A DNA stretch of 64,000 bases, taken from assembly GCF_020804225.1 (NCBI RefSeq), contig NZ_WJBI01000002.1:135629-199628 (forward strand), given 5' to 3'. The notes beneath the pieces are model-generated. The model saw nothing but the letters and a program-made list of their open reading frames with translations, searched no databases and was not told where the DNA came from. Positions within the stretch are counted from its first letter, which is position 1. Every line of letters starts with the position of its first letter. The DNA is from Methanosarcina sp. DH2. GTDB lineage: Archaea > Halobacteriota > Methanosarcinia > Methanosarcinales > Methanosarcinaceae. A program made the translations under genes and the position numbers. Below are positions 43,290 to 51,095 of the stretch, one piece after another.

Positions 43290-43575
43290 CTGTTTCTCCT
43301 CGTTCCCTGTCTACTCTTGAAGATTCTCTTTTGAAAAGTTTCCCTAAGAGTAGTTGAGACAAACTGCTAAAGAAACTGGTCTTATAGTACGTAAACGTAA
43401 AATTGATGACCCTGCAATCATGTTTTAGGTTTTAACTCTCAGAGGTGTCTGCTTGCAGCTTATACGTATCAGTTTGAAACGAGAATACGAAGCCAAGCAC
43501 GTAAGATTCGAGGAGATAGCAGCTGGCACTATCTTTTCACTCCAGAAAGGTTCAGAAACGAATAGTTTCGGTAAA
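43290..43575 (+). pseudogene. Decayed second copy of the IS4-type transposase (N-terminal part)
   Basis: The stretch matches 39013-39260 in order (CTCCTCGTTCC..., ACAAACTGCTAAAGAAACTG, GGTTTTAACTCTCAG, GATAGCAGCTGGCACTATC) with many substitutions and small deletions. Reading frames are broken throughout, and the match stops after the segment for RFTPE. Confidence 0.8.
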
Positions 43576-43727
43576 CAATGAAGGAACTTAATACAAAAAA
43601 CTAACATGAAACTCTTTGCACAACAGGTACGGAAAATGGAAGTACTTTCAAGCACTTTCATGCCAAAGAGGAAGAGGAGAAGAAAATGAATCCTTAACCG
43701 AAGACTAATGGAGATATTTTAATTTAG

Positions 43728-43884
43728 TCCTCTTGAGCTCAGTTCACTGCTATAATCTCCTAAATTAGTCCTCTTGAGCGAAGAGAAAAAGTGACATTGT
43801 CCATAAGTTAGTCCTCTTGAGCGGAGCGTAGCGAAAAGGACCTCGTGCTCCCGACGCGAAACTCGGGAAGCGAAACTCGGGGCG
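43728..43884 (+). repeat. TTAGTCCTCTTGAGC repeats and left arm of an inverted repeat
   Basis: TTAGTCCTCTTGAGC occurs three times (about 43723, 43764 and 43808). The last copy leads into GGAGCGTAGCGAAAAGGACC, TCGTGCTCCCG and two GCGAAACTCGGG units ending near 43884. Bases 43808-43884 recur in inverted orientation at 48475-48555. Confidence 0.85.
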
Positions 43885-44009
43885 AATGAGGTTGTACGGG
43901 TTAACTTTTTTACTCAAACCTCAACCACACAAAGCGGATAACCAGAAGAGAACTGAAAAGTATAGCTGAGCAGCCTAAGAAGTATCCCTCGTATAATTGA
44001 TATACCATC

Positions 44010-44549
44010 GTGACAATCTTTGAAGCTATGAATAGCAGCAAATCCGAAGATTCCGTTTTACCTTCGCACCTTTCTGACCGTGCAGTCCGTGAAAACCGTG
44101 AAATGTCACCTGCCGGGCAGCTCACTCCTGTTTACGAATCAGCTACTTTTTCAATCCCTGCCCTTGACCAGTTCAGGGGACTTTTACCTGACTTCAATAA
44201 CAGGCTCTCTCCTGTGCGAGATCTCAGGCTTTCTCCTCTAGGGCATTCCCGTCTTAGTTCCGAGCCCCACCCAAGGCTGGTTTCCGACTCTGCCCTTGGA
44301 CTTGTATCCGGCGCTCTTTCCAGCCCTCTTTCTAGCCCTCTTTCCGGGCTAAAAACCGAGAACCCCGAAATGCCTGTTGGAAAAGGGCTTGAGGTTATAC
44401 CTAACCTGCCAGGAAGGACCCTTTCAGGAGATCAGATTGGCTCATTCATGCCTGGTGCAGACCTTCCGCTGGGAGCAGTCAGGAGCAGATTTATCGCTCT
44501 CAACAGCACCGAAGAGAAGCTAAAGAATGCTGAAAAGGAAAGGAAGTAA
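44010..44549 (+). CDS. Hypothetical protein, Ser/Leu/Pro-rich
   Basis: A 179-residue frame starting with GTG. The middle is low-complexity (LSPVRDLRLSPLGHSRLSSE, ALSSPLSSPLSGLKTE) and the end is basic and helical (EEKLKNAEKERK). It has no signal peptide, membrane segment or domain I recognise. A rho-independent-type terminator follows 42 bp after its stop, which supports transcription on this strand. It could still be non-coding. Confidence 0.4.
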   Translation: MTIFEAMNSSKSEDSVLPSHLSDRAVRENREMSPAGQLTPVYESATFSIPALDQFRGLLPDFNNRLSPVRDLRLSPLGHSRLSSEPHPRLVSDSALGLVSGALSSPLSSPLSGLKTENPEMPVGKGLEVIPNLPGRTLSGDQIGSFMPGADLPLGAVRSRFIALNSTEEKLKNAEKERK

Positions 44550-44590
44550 AAAATAGTTTGTAATTTTCAAATAGCTTATAATTTTTACAG

Positions 44591-44614
44591 GAGCAGTGAA
44601 ACTGCTCTTTTTTT
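44591..44614 (+). terminator. Stem-loop followed by T-run
   Basis: GAGCAGT, loop GAA and ACTGCTC form a 7-bp stem directly followed by seven T residues. It is placed to end transcription of the ORF at 44010. Confidence 0.75.
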
Positions 44615-44727
44615 CTTCTGTTGAGACTTACCAGGGAATTCTATTGCTCAACCCTGAGTTACTGCCTGAATAAAAAATAGTTATTTTTAATAAAAGTAGG
44701 CGTTTTTTATTGATTTGCGGAAATGAG

Positions 44728-44841
44728 TTACTTCATACACACCATTATCCCTAAAAGGCTTACTGCAATCGCAATAATATTTATAAAAACAATCAAAGCA
44801 GAACCATCGTTCTTAAACTTATCATTGTTCTTATAATCCAT
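44728..44841 (-). CDS. 37-residue single-span membrane protein
   Basis: The frame encodes MDYKNNDKFKNDGSA, a hydrophobic helix (LIVFINIIAIAVSLLGIMVC) and ends MK. The charged N-terminus and one clean membrane helix make a small membrane protein likely. No strong RBS is present; a TATA-like GTATAAAAC lies about 40 bp upstream, so the leader would be about 20 nt or less. Function is unknown. Confidence 0.4.
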   Translation of the reverse strand: MDYKNNDKFKNDGSALIVFINIIAIAVSLLGIMVCMK

Positions 44842-45024
44842 AATATTAAATATGCAGATGTTACTTAAAAACCTTTGCAAGTTTTATACAACTGATAATT
44901 TAAAAATATCTTTCATAAGCCCTTGTTGCATCCGTACATACCGTAAAATTTATTTATTTACTTATTATATTTTTCAAGTACATACCTTCCTTTTAACTTA
45001 ATTTTTTTAAGAGGACCCTGTGAT

Positions 45025-45150
45025 ATGCATCATGATAGAAAAATAAAAAAGGATGGATTAAAAGGAAACCTGAAACTTAAAACCGGATGTGATGTTTCAA
45101 GGGCTACTATGACAAATGGGTACAGGCGTGTTTCCTGCTTAAAACTCTAA
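45025..45150 (+). CDS. Small basic ORF of 41 residues
   Basis: Encodes MHHDRKIKKDGLKGNLKLKT then GCDVSRATMTNGYRRVSCLKL. GAGG at 45012-45015 is a good RBS about 10 nt before the ATG. It is rich in Lys/Arg and has two Cys. No family is recognised; a real small protein or chance are both possible. Confidence 0.3.
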   Translation: MHHDRKIKKDGLKGNLKLKTGCDVSRATMTNGYRRVSCLKL

Positions 45151-45184
45151 CCTTTTATCTTCTTCTATTTATCTACTTCATTTT

Positions 45185-45255
45185 GGAAAAGCCCGTGTCA
45201 CGTACGGTGAAAAAAACGGTTTAAGGTGATTATTCCGGGTTCACGGGCTTTTTCC
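45185..45255. terminator. Long inverted repeat, possible bidirectional terminator
   Basis: GGAAAAGCCCGTG (45185-45197) pairs with CACGGGCTTTTTCC (45242-45255), a 13-bp stem with one bulge and a loop of about 44 nt. It lies between the plus-strand small ORF and the end of the minus-strand aminotransferase and has T-runs in both directions. Confidence 0.5.
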
Positions 45256-45321
45256 TCTAATGGACTTTTCTCAGGAACTTATCTCAAGTTGCGGGAATTT
45301 TTTGGAAAATATCAAAAGCCT

Positions 45322-46659
45322 TTACCTCGCTGCTCTTCTCAGAGATTTTTCGAATTTATCGAGCCCGAGGTCGGCTTCTTCATCAGTCATTACCAGGGGA
45401 GGGGAAAAGCGGATTACAGAGTCTCCGCAGGGGAGGAGCAGGACTCCATCTTTAAAAGCCTCCCTGATGATCCTGTCCCTTCGAACGGGGTCTATGGATT
45501 TATCGGATTTTACGATTTCCGCACCTATCATAAGGCCGAGCCCGCGGACATCTCCTATGCAGGGGAAATTTTCCTGAAGCTCCCTGAGGCGCTGCCGGAC
45601 GTGAGACCCCATTTCCCGGACGTGGTTTTCTGTGTTTTCCTTTTCCAGAAATTCGAGGGAAGCAAGGGCTGAAGCTGAGGAAAGGAGGTTTCCGCCAAAG
45701 GTATTTGAGTGGACGCCAGGAGGCCAGTCCATAAGGTCACTGTCTGCAAGCATTGCACCTATAGGGAGACCTGCACCAAGGGCTTTTGCAAGACAGGTAA
45801 TGTCAGCCCTTACCTCAAAATTTTCCATGGCAAGGAAGGGACCTGTCCGGAAACAGCCTGTCTGGACTTCATCGGCTGCAAGGAGGACATCATTATCCGT
45901 GCAGATTTTCCTTACTTCTTTATGGAACTCCGGAGGCGGGACTATATACCCTCCTTCTCCCTGGATCGGTTCAATAAAGACTGCAGCAGTGTCTTCTGGA
46001 CTTAATTCTCTTCTAAAAATGAGGTTTTCGATCTGCTTTGCACATTCGATCCCGCAGGAAGGATATTCGAGTTTCATGGGACAGCGGTAGCAGTAGGCAT
46101 ATTCAGTGTGCACTGTACGGATGGTAGGGAAATGCTCTTTTTGCCGGACTTTAGAACAGGTCAGGGAGAGAGCACCTAAAGTTCGGCCGTGAAAAGCGTT
46201 ATAAAAAGCGATAAAGTTCTGGCGCTTTGTTTTCCATAGAGCAAGTTTCATTGCAGCTTCCACAGATTCGGCTCCGCTGTTACAGTAAAAAACTTTTGAG
46301 TAACTTGAAAGCTCTCTGAGCTTTTTTGCAAGTTTCAGGGGGGGTTCGGCAAAAAAGTCCCCGTATCCACAGTGGACCATTTTTTCCAGCTGGGCAGAGA
46401 TAGCGGCTTTAACCTCAGGGTTTGAATAGCCTGCGTTCATAACAGCAATTCCTGCAACGAAATCAATGTACTCTTTTCCGTCTATGTCTTTAATTATGGA
46501 GCCTTTTGCCCTGTCAACAACCAGCGGATAAGGACGGGATACACATGCGGATACCATATTGCAGTCCTGCCCTATTATCTCTCTGGCTTTTGGGCCAACC
46601 GTATCGAGCAGCCCTACTTCCTGTTCGAAAAAGTCAAATTCTCTTTCCAGTTCTCTCAT
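45322..46659 (-). CDS. Class III pyridoxal-phosphate aminotransferase (4-aminobutyrate/acetylornithine type)
   Basis: 445 residues from the chosen start. The class III signature ADEVQTGCFRTGPFLAMENF and the PLP-binding Lys in CLAKALGAGLPIGAM are present, as is the FYCNSGAESVEAAMKLA phosphate region. An insert with four Cys (YCYRCPMKLEYPSCGIEC) is seen in some archaeal members. It overlaps no gene; the aldehyde dehydrogenase lies just upstream on the same strand. Together they could convert an omega-amino acid such as 4-aminobutyrate to its semialdehyde and acid, but the substrate is inferred. The ATG at 46659 follows GAGG; a GTG at 46752 would add 31 charged residues and is an alternative. 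Confidence 0.85.
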   Translation of the reverse strand: MRELEREFDFFEQEVGLLDTVGPKAREIIGQDCNMVSACVSRPYPLVVDRAKGSIIKDIDGKEYIDFVAGIAVMNAGYSNPEVKAAISAQLEKMVHCGYGDFFAEPPLKLAKKLRELSSYSKVFYCNSGAESVEAAMKLALWKTKRQNFIAFYNAFHGRTLGALSLTCSKVRQKEHFPTIRTVHTEYAYCYRCPMKLEYPSCGIECAKQIENLIFRRELSPEDTAAVFIEPIQGEGGYIVPPPEFHKEVRKICTDNDVLLAADEVQTGCFRTGPFLAMENFEVRADITCLAKALGAGLPIGAMLADSDLMDWPPGVHSNTFGGNLLSSASALASLEFLEKENTENHVREMGSHVRQRLRELQENFPCIGDVRGLGLMIGAEIVKSDKSIDPVRRDRIIREAFKDGVLLLPCGDSVIRFSPPLVMTDEEADLGLDKFEKSLRRAAR

Positions 46660-46755
46660 TGCATCCTCTTGTCTTCCCGTTTTGTCAAAGTTCTTCCATT
46701 TTTCAAGCTTTTCCGGTGTTTCGTGATCCAGAATGCTTCCCCCTCTTCCCACGTT

Positions 46756-48234
46756 TCATACAGTATCTATCTGGGCTTTTTGCAGCCTGCCGCTGTAGTC
46801 TATGTACACGGCTTTTACCTCAGTGAATTCTTTGATTGCCTCTGTTCCGGCTTCCCTGAACCCGTTTCCGGTCCCTTTTACGCCCCCGAAAGGAAGATGG
46901 ACTTCAGCACCTATTGTAGGGGCATTGACGTATGTGATTCCTGCTTCTATTTTTTCAATTGCCCTGAAAGCGTTTCCAATATTTTCAGTGTAAATTGACG
47001 ATGAAAGTCCGTACTTTGTATTATTGACAATCTCTATTGCTTCATCAAGACTCGAAACCATAATGATGCTGAGCACGGGCCCGAAGATCTCTTCCTGAGC
47101 AATTCGCATATCCGGCCTGACATCCGTAAAGACAGTCGGTTCAAAGAAATAACCAGGCAGACCGGGGTCCATTCTGTTTCCTCCGAACAGGAGAGTTGCA
47201 CCTTCTTCTTTTCCTATCCTGACGTACTTTTCTATTTTCTCAAGTTGAGCTTTATTGATTACAGGCCCTACATCGGTTTCAGGCAGAAGCCCGTTTCCTA
47301 CCCTGAGAGATTTTGTTTTTGTAAGCAGCCTTGCTATGAATTCATCCTTTATTTTTTCATGAAGAATCAGCCTGCTCGTAGCTGTGCAGCGCTGGCCTGT
47401 TGTCCCGAAAGCTCCCCAGAGCACGCCTTCAAGGGCAAGTTCAAGGTCGGCATCAGGCATGACAATTACAGGATTTTTGCCGCCCAGTTCCAGAGAGACC
47501 CTTTTCATAGTCTTTGCACATTCTTCCATGATCCATTTCCCGGTATCAAGGCTTCCTGTAAAGGAGATTGCTTTTATCCGGGGGTGCTGAACTATGGCTT
47601 TTCCAACGCTTCCTCCGGGCCCGGGCACAATGTTTACAACTCCCGGAGGCAGGCCTGCTTCCATCAGGATTTCTACGAGCTTTATTGCAAGCAGGGGCGT
47701 ATCACTTGAAGGCTTGAACACGACTGCATTCCCTGCAATAAGGGCTGGCATGATCTTCCAGCTGGGAATCGCAATAGGAAAGTTCCAGGGCGTTATCATG
47801 CCCACAACTCCTATCGGCCTGAGCACGGTCATGCAGAACTTTTCCTTGAGTTCGGAAGTTGTAGTCTCTCCAAACATCCTCCTGCCCTCCCCTGCTGCAT
47901 AAACGGTAATGTCTATTGCTTCCTGCACATCTCCTCTTGTTTCGGGCAGCACTTTCCCCATTTCTTCTGTCATGAGTACGGCAAGGTCTTCCTTTCTTTC
48001 CTGAAGGATGCGAGCTGCCCTGAAGAGCACCTCAGCTCTTCTCGGAGCCGGAATTTCACTCCATACTCTGAACCCCTTCTCTGCAGCCTCAACTGCTCTG
48101 TCCACATCCTCGCTTCCGGCTACCTGTATCGTAGCAAGGTTTTCGAGAGTAGCCGGATTGATATCATCAAAAGTTTCCCCGGTTGATGAGTCTCTCGACT
48201 CCCCATCTATCAGTAATTTATACTCCTGAACCAC
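46756..48234 (-). CDS. NAD(P)-dependent aldehyde dehydrogenase (succinate-semialdehyde type)
   Basis: 492 residues of the ALDH superfamily. The general-base Glu region LELGGKNPVIV and the nucleophile Cys in GTTGQRCTATSRL are intact; the N-terminal coenzyme segment GMITPWNFPIAIPSWKIMPA and FTGSLDTGKWI are present. It oxidises an aldehyde to its acid; the aminotransferase downstream suggests a semialdehyde substrate. A GTG start is used after AGAGGGG, a strong RBS. It is probably the first gene of a two-gene operon. Confidence 0.88.
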   Translation of the reverse strand: MVQEYKLLIDGESRDSSTGETFDDINPATLENLATIQVAGSEDVDRAVEAAEKGFRVWSEIPAPRRAEVLFRAARILQERKEDLAVLMTEEMGKVLPETRGDVQEAIDITVYAAGEGRRMFGETTTSELKEKFCMTVLRPIGVVGMITPWNFPIAIPSWKIMPALIAGNAVVFKPSSDTPLLAIKLVEILMEAGLPPGVVNIVPGPGGSVGKAIVQHPRIKAISFTGSLDTGKWIMEECAKTMKRVSLELGGKNPVIVMPDADLELALEGVLWGAFGTTGQRCTATSRLILHEKIKDEFIARLLTKTKSLRVGNGLLPETDVGPVINKAQLEKIEKYVRIGKEEGATLLFGGNRMDPGLPGYFFEPTVFTDVRPDMRIAQEEIFGPVLSIIMVSSLDEAIEIVNNTKYGLSSSIYTENIGNAFRAIEKIEAGITYVNAPTIGAEVHLPFGGVKGTGNGFREAGTEAIKEFTEVKAVYIDYSGRLQKAQIDTV

Positions 48235-48474
48235 AAGACCCCTCTAAGAATAATGAGTACAATACCACATAAATATATCCAGAAAACAGTTTCGGCTGAA
48301 CCAAAATATTTTCAGAGTCTTCTACTGTTATTTCTTAAAATTTTCATTCAGTAATGGAGGAGATGAATAAAAAGGGAGTAAAGAGGGAGTAAAAAGGGAG
48401 TAAAAAGGAAAAACTGACAGTCCACCTTTACAGGTTTGATCTTTTTAAACAAAAACAATAAAAAATAGCTGGCT

Positions 48475-48555
48475 CGCCCGAGTTTCGCTGCCCGAGTTTC
48501 GCTTCGGGAGCACGAGATCCTTTTCGCTACGCTTCGCTTCGCTCAAGAGGACTAA
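48475..48555 (-). repeat. Right arm of the 80-bp inverted repeat
   Basis: CGCCCGAGTTTCGCTGCCCG ... CACGAGATCCTTTTCGCTAC ... GCTCAAGAGGACTAA is the reverse complement of 43808-43884 with few differences, including a small CTTCG expansion. Confidence 0.85.
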
Positions 48556-48607
48556 TTTACAGATGCTGATATTGAACTTCGCTCAGGAGGAATAATTTAA
48601 AAGTATT

Positions 48608-48644
48608 GGGAAAAGCTGCTCTCCTTCATCGAGCAGTTTTTCCC
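48608..48644. other. Strong stem-loop
   Basis: GGGAAAAGCTGCTC (48608-48621) pairs with GAGCAGTTTTTCCC (48631-48644): 14 bp with one G-U pair around a 9-nt loop TCCTTCATC. A diverged arm-plus-loop copy is at 38853. It could be a transcript end or a mobile structure. Confidence 0.7.
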
Positions 48645-48833
48645 AGGAAAGAGAAAAAAGAAAAGATTCTATCAAAACATAAGCTGCTGCATTGCAGGCT
48701 TATATTCACCCCTTGCCCCCTGAATGTTCCTGCTCTTCTGATTCTTATCGATCCTCCACTTTCATATAATCCTACAATTTTTTGTTCAGCATAATGACTA
48801 AATATTCACGAACTATTATACTATCAGATTGCC

Positions 48834-49451
48834 ATGGATAGATCACACTTTCGCATGCGGTATGAAAACATTGCCGGATCACTTCTATTTACTGCTGGCG
48901 TGCTGGCGTTTATGGGAATAATAACAGCTGAAGCTCTTTATCCCGGGTACAGTACGGCACGGAACGCGATAAGTGACCTTGGCGCAACTCTGCCTCCGGA
49001 CAGCATTATTGTTGAACCTTCTGCGACTATCTTCAATACCACAATGGTTGTGTCAGGACTTTTAATTATTGCCGCTGCTTATTGTATTCATAGCGCGTTC
49101 AGGAGGCGGGGGCTTACTGTGTTTCTCAGCCTCTTTGGAACCGGCGTTCTTGGTGTGGGAATCTTTGATGGAACTTATGGGGACATTCACGCCATTTTTG
49201 CACTGCTTGCTTTTCTTGCAGGTGGGCTGTCTGCAGTTGCAAGCTCCGGGATACAGAGGGCACCGCTAAGCTATTTTTCAGTTGCACTCGGTGGAATCTC
49301 GCTTTTGGACCTCGTTCTTTATTACATAATGCTGGATGCAAGCCCTTTCGCAGTCCTCGGTATGGGGGGGCTTGAGAGATGGATTGCATATCCGATCCTG
49401 CTCTGGGTTACAGGCTTTGGAGGGTATATGATGGGACATTCGCAGTCATAA
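48834..49451 (+). CDS. DUF998 membrane protein
   Basis: 205 residues, with about six hydrophobic helices (AGSLLFTAGVLAFMGIITAE, TTMVVSGLLIIAAAYCIHSA, FALLAFLAGGLSAVASSG, YPILLWVTGFGGYMMG). The segment STARNAISDLGA and the FDGTYGDIHAIFALLAF region fit DUF998, a family of unknown function related to eight-helix heme-oxidase-like proteins. It stands alone, 380 bp before the DUF389 gene. Confidence 0.8.
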   Translation: MDRSHFRMRYENIAGSLLFTAGVLAFMGIITAEALYPGYSTARNAISDLGATLPPDSIIVEPSATIFNTTMVVSGLLIIAAAYCIHSAFRRRGLTVFLSLFGTGVLGVGIFDGTYGDIHAIFALLAFLAGGLSAVASSGIQRAPLSYFSVALGGISLLDLVLYYIMLDASPFAVLGMGGLERWIAYPILLWVTGFGGYMMGHSQS

Positions 49452-49802
49452 GCCAGTCATAAGCCGTCATAAGCCAGTCACAAGTATAAGTTAAAGCTAA
49501 CCTGACCTGTAATATATTATTTGAAACCACCCTGTACCGGACTATTTCCAAACCTTATTCCCTACCCACTTGAAAAAGTAAAGCTCCTGCAACGCCAGTT
49601 AGCAGATCTTAGAAAAGTAGTAAGATTGTAGTAAGATTGTGTAAGACTGTAGTAAGATTGTAGTAAGATTGTAACTGAGTATTCCTGTTTTCTAAAGTTC
49701 TATAAAAATAAAGTTTTACTTGAAAATTCAAACTTCGGGCTACTGCCTGTTTTATTTCATTCAGGTTAATAATAATAAATATCCGAGAAACGTATTTTTA
49801 TT
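49452..49802. other. Intergenic region with AGTAAGATTGT repeats
   Basis: AGTAAGATTGT-like units occur about five times in tandem at 49616-49675, and CAGTCATAAGC-type units at 49444-49490. No gene is seen. Confidence 0.6.
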
Positions 49803-51095
49803 ATGCGTCTGGTTCAGGTACTCATACCCAATGGAAAAAGAGACTCAGTGCTGAAAACTCTCGATGCCGAAGAGATTGATTATGCAGTTTGGAACGAGAC
49901 CGGAAGAGGAGACTTTGAAGCTCTTGTTGAGTTCCCAATCCCTCCGGTTGGAGTCGAACCTGTGCTTGAGAAACTGCGCAAAGCAGGAGTCAGCGAGGAT
50001 ACTTACACAATTGTCCTGTCACCGGAGATAGTAATTTCAAAGCGGATCGATGCCCTTAAAAAGCGCTACCCTGACCAGCGCATTTCCAGAGAAGAGCTTA
50101 TCACACGTGCACAGGACCTGGCACCTCCTGCCTCTACGTATATTGCTTTTTTAGTGTTGAGTACGGCTATTGCGACTGCCGGGCTTTTGCTTGATTCGGC
50201 TGCTACAATAATAGGGGCTATGGTCATAGCTCCCTTAATGGGACCTGCGATCTCCGCAAGCGTAGGGACAGTTGTTTACGACCGGAAACTTGCTGCCCGC
50301 GGATTAATGCTGCAGGTGACAGGCCTTTTGCTGGCAATAGGAGTAGCTGCCCTGATAGGCCTTATGGTCAGGGAATTGAACCTGATGCCACCAGGATTTG
50401 ATATCCGTGGGATCTCACAGGTATCCGAACGCACAAATCCGAACTTCCTGTCTCTATTTCTTGCTCTAGGGTCAGGTATTGCAGGAGCCATCAGTATAAT
50501 AAGAAATGCAGGATCTGCCCTCGTAGGAGTTGCCATTGCAGCTGCCCTTGTCCCTCCTGCAGCGACTTCGGGGCTGGGATTTGCGTTTGGGCTCCCGGCA
50601 GTGGCAATCATTTCAGCTGTCCTGATGCTGGTGAACGTGCTTGCGATCAATATTTCTGCGCTTGTCCTGTTCTGGCTTGCAGGCTTCAGGCCCTCAAGGT
50701 CTTCGGCTGTAGACCATGCCCGAAAGGCTGTGATATCGCACACAATGGTTCTATTAATTGCAATCGCTATACTTTCAAGCGTCCTCGGACTTGTGACCTA
50801 TGTTTCCTCACAAACTGCGCTTATGGAACAGCAGGCAAAAGCAGAAGTATCGGTGATGCTTAACGAATCCGAGTATTCGGAAATGAGACTGGTCACTGAA
50901 AGCGTAGATGTCGAGTACAGACCTGCAGACCTGATCCTGAATGAGCCTGCAAGAGTAACTGTTATCCTATACCGCAGTGCGGAGCAGGAACTTCCCCAGG
51001 GCATAGCCCAGAGGATCGACGACCACCTGACAGAATTCACAGGCAGAGAAGTTCGGGTCAGGGTTGGGTTCATAGAAGCGCAGCAGACCACTTAA
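49803..51095 (+). CDS. DUF389 (TIGR00341-type) membrane protein
   Basis: 430 residues. The N-terminal 100 residues form a soluble alpha-beta domain (RLVQVLIPNGKRDSVLKTLD). Six or more membrane helices follow, with the DUF389 hallmarks IIGAMVIAPLMGPAISASVG and GSGIAGAISIIRNAGSALVG plus VGVAIAAALVPPAATSGLG. The C-terminal 100 residues are soluble again. The family is widespread in archaea and bacteria with no known substrate; a transporter or membrane stress role is a guess. Its last 4 bp overlap the end of the convergent M28 peptidase gene. Confidence 0.85.
   Translation: MRLVQVLIPNGKRDSVLKTLDAEEIDYAVWNETGRGDFEALVEFPIPPVGVEPVLEKLRKAGVSEDTYTIVLSPEIVISKRIDALKKRYPDQRISREELITRAQDLAPPASTYIAFLVLSTAIATAGLLLDSAATIIGAMVIAPLMGPAISASVGTVVYDRKLAARGLMLQVTGLLLAIGVAALIGLMVRELNLMPPGFDIRGISQVSERTNPNFLSLFLALGSGIAGAISIIRNAGSALVGVAIAAALVPPAATSGLGFAFGLPAVAIISAVLMLVNVLAINISALVLFWLAGFRPSRSSAVDHARKAVISHTMVLLIAIAILSSVLGLVTYVSSQTALMEQQAKAEVSVMLNESEYSEMRLVTESVDVEYRPADLILNEPARVTVILYRSAEQELPQGIAQRIDDHLTEFTGREVRVRVGFIEAQQTT

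Larger units (their letters stand above)
48235..48833. other. Intergenic region with inverted repeat arm and a strong hairpin
   Basis: It contains the right arm of the 80-bp inverted repeat (48475-48555) and the stem-loop at 48608-48644. A short A/G-rich direct repeat (GGGAGTAAA units) lies at about 48379-48410. No gene is seen; a 62-codon frame across the hairpin is not supported. Confidence 0.5.

Noticed and set aside
48606-48794. 62-codon ORF over the hairpin at 48608
   Set aside because: It reads through both arms of the stem-loop and has no protein-like continuity.
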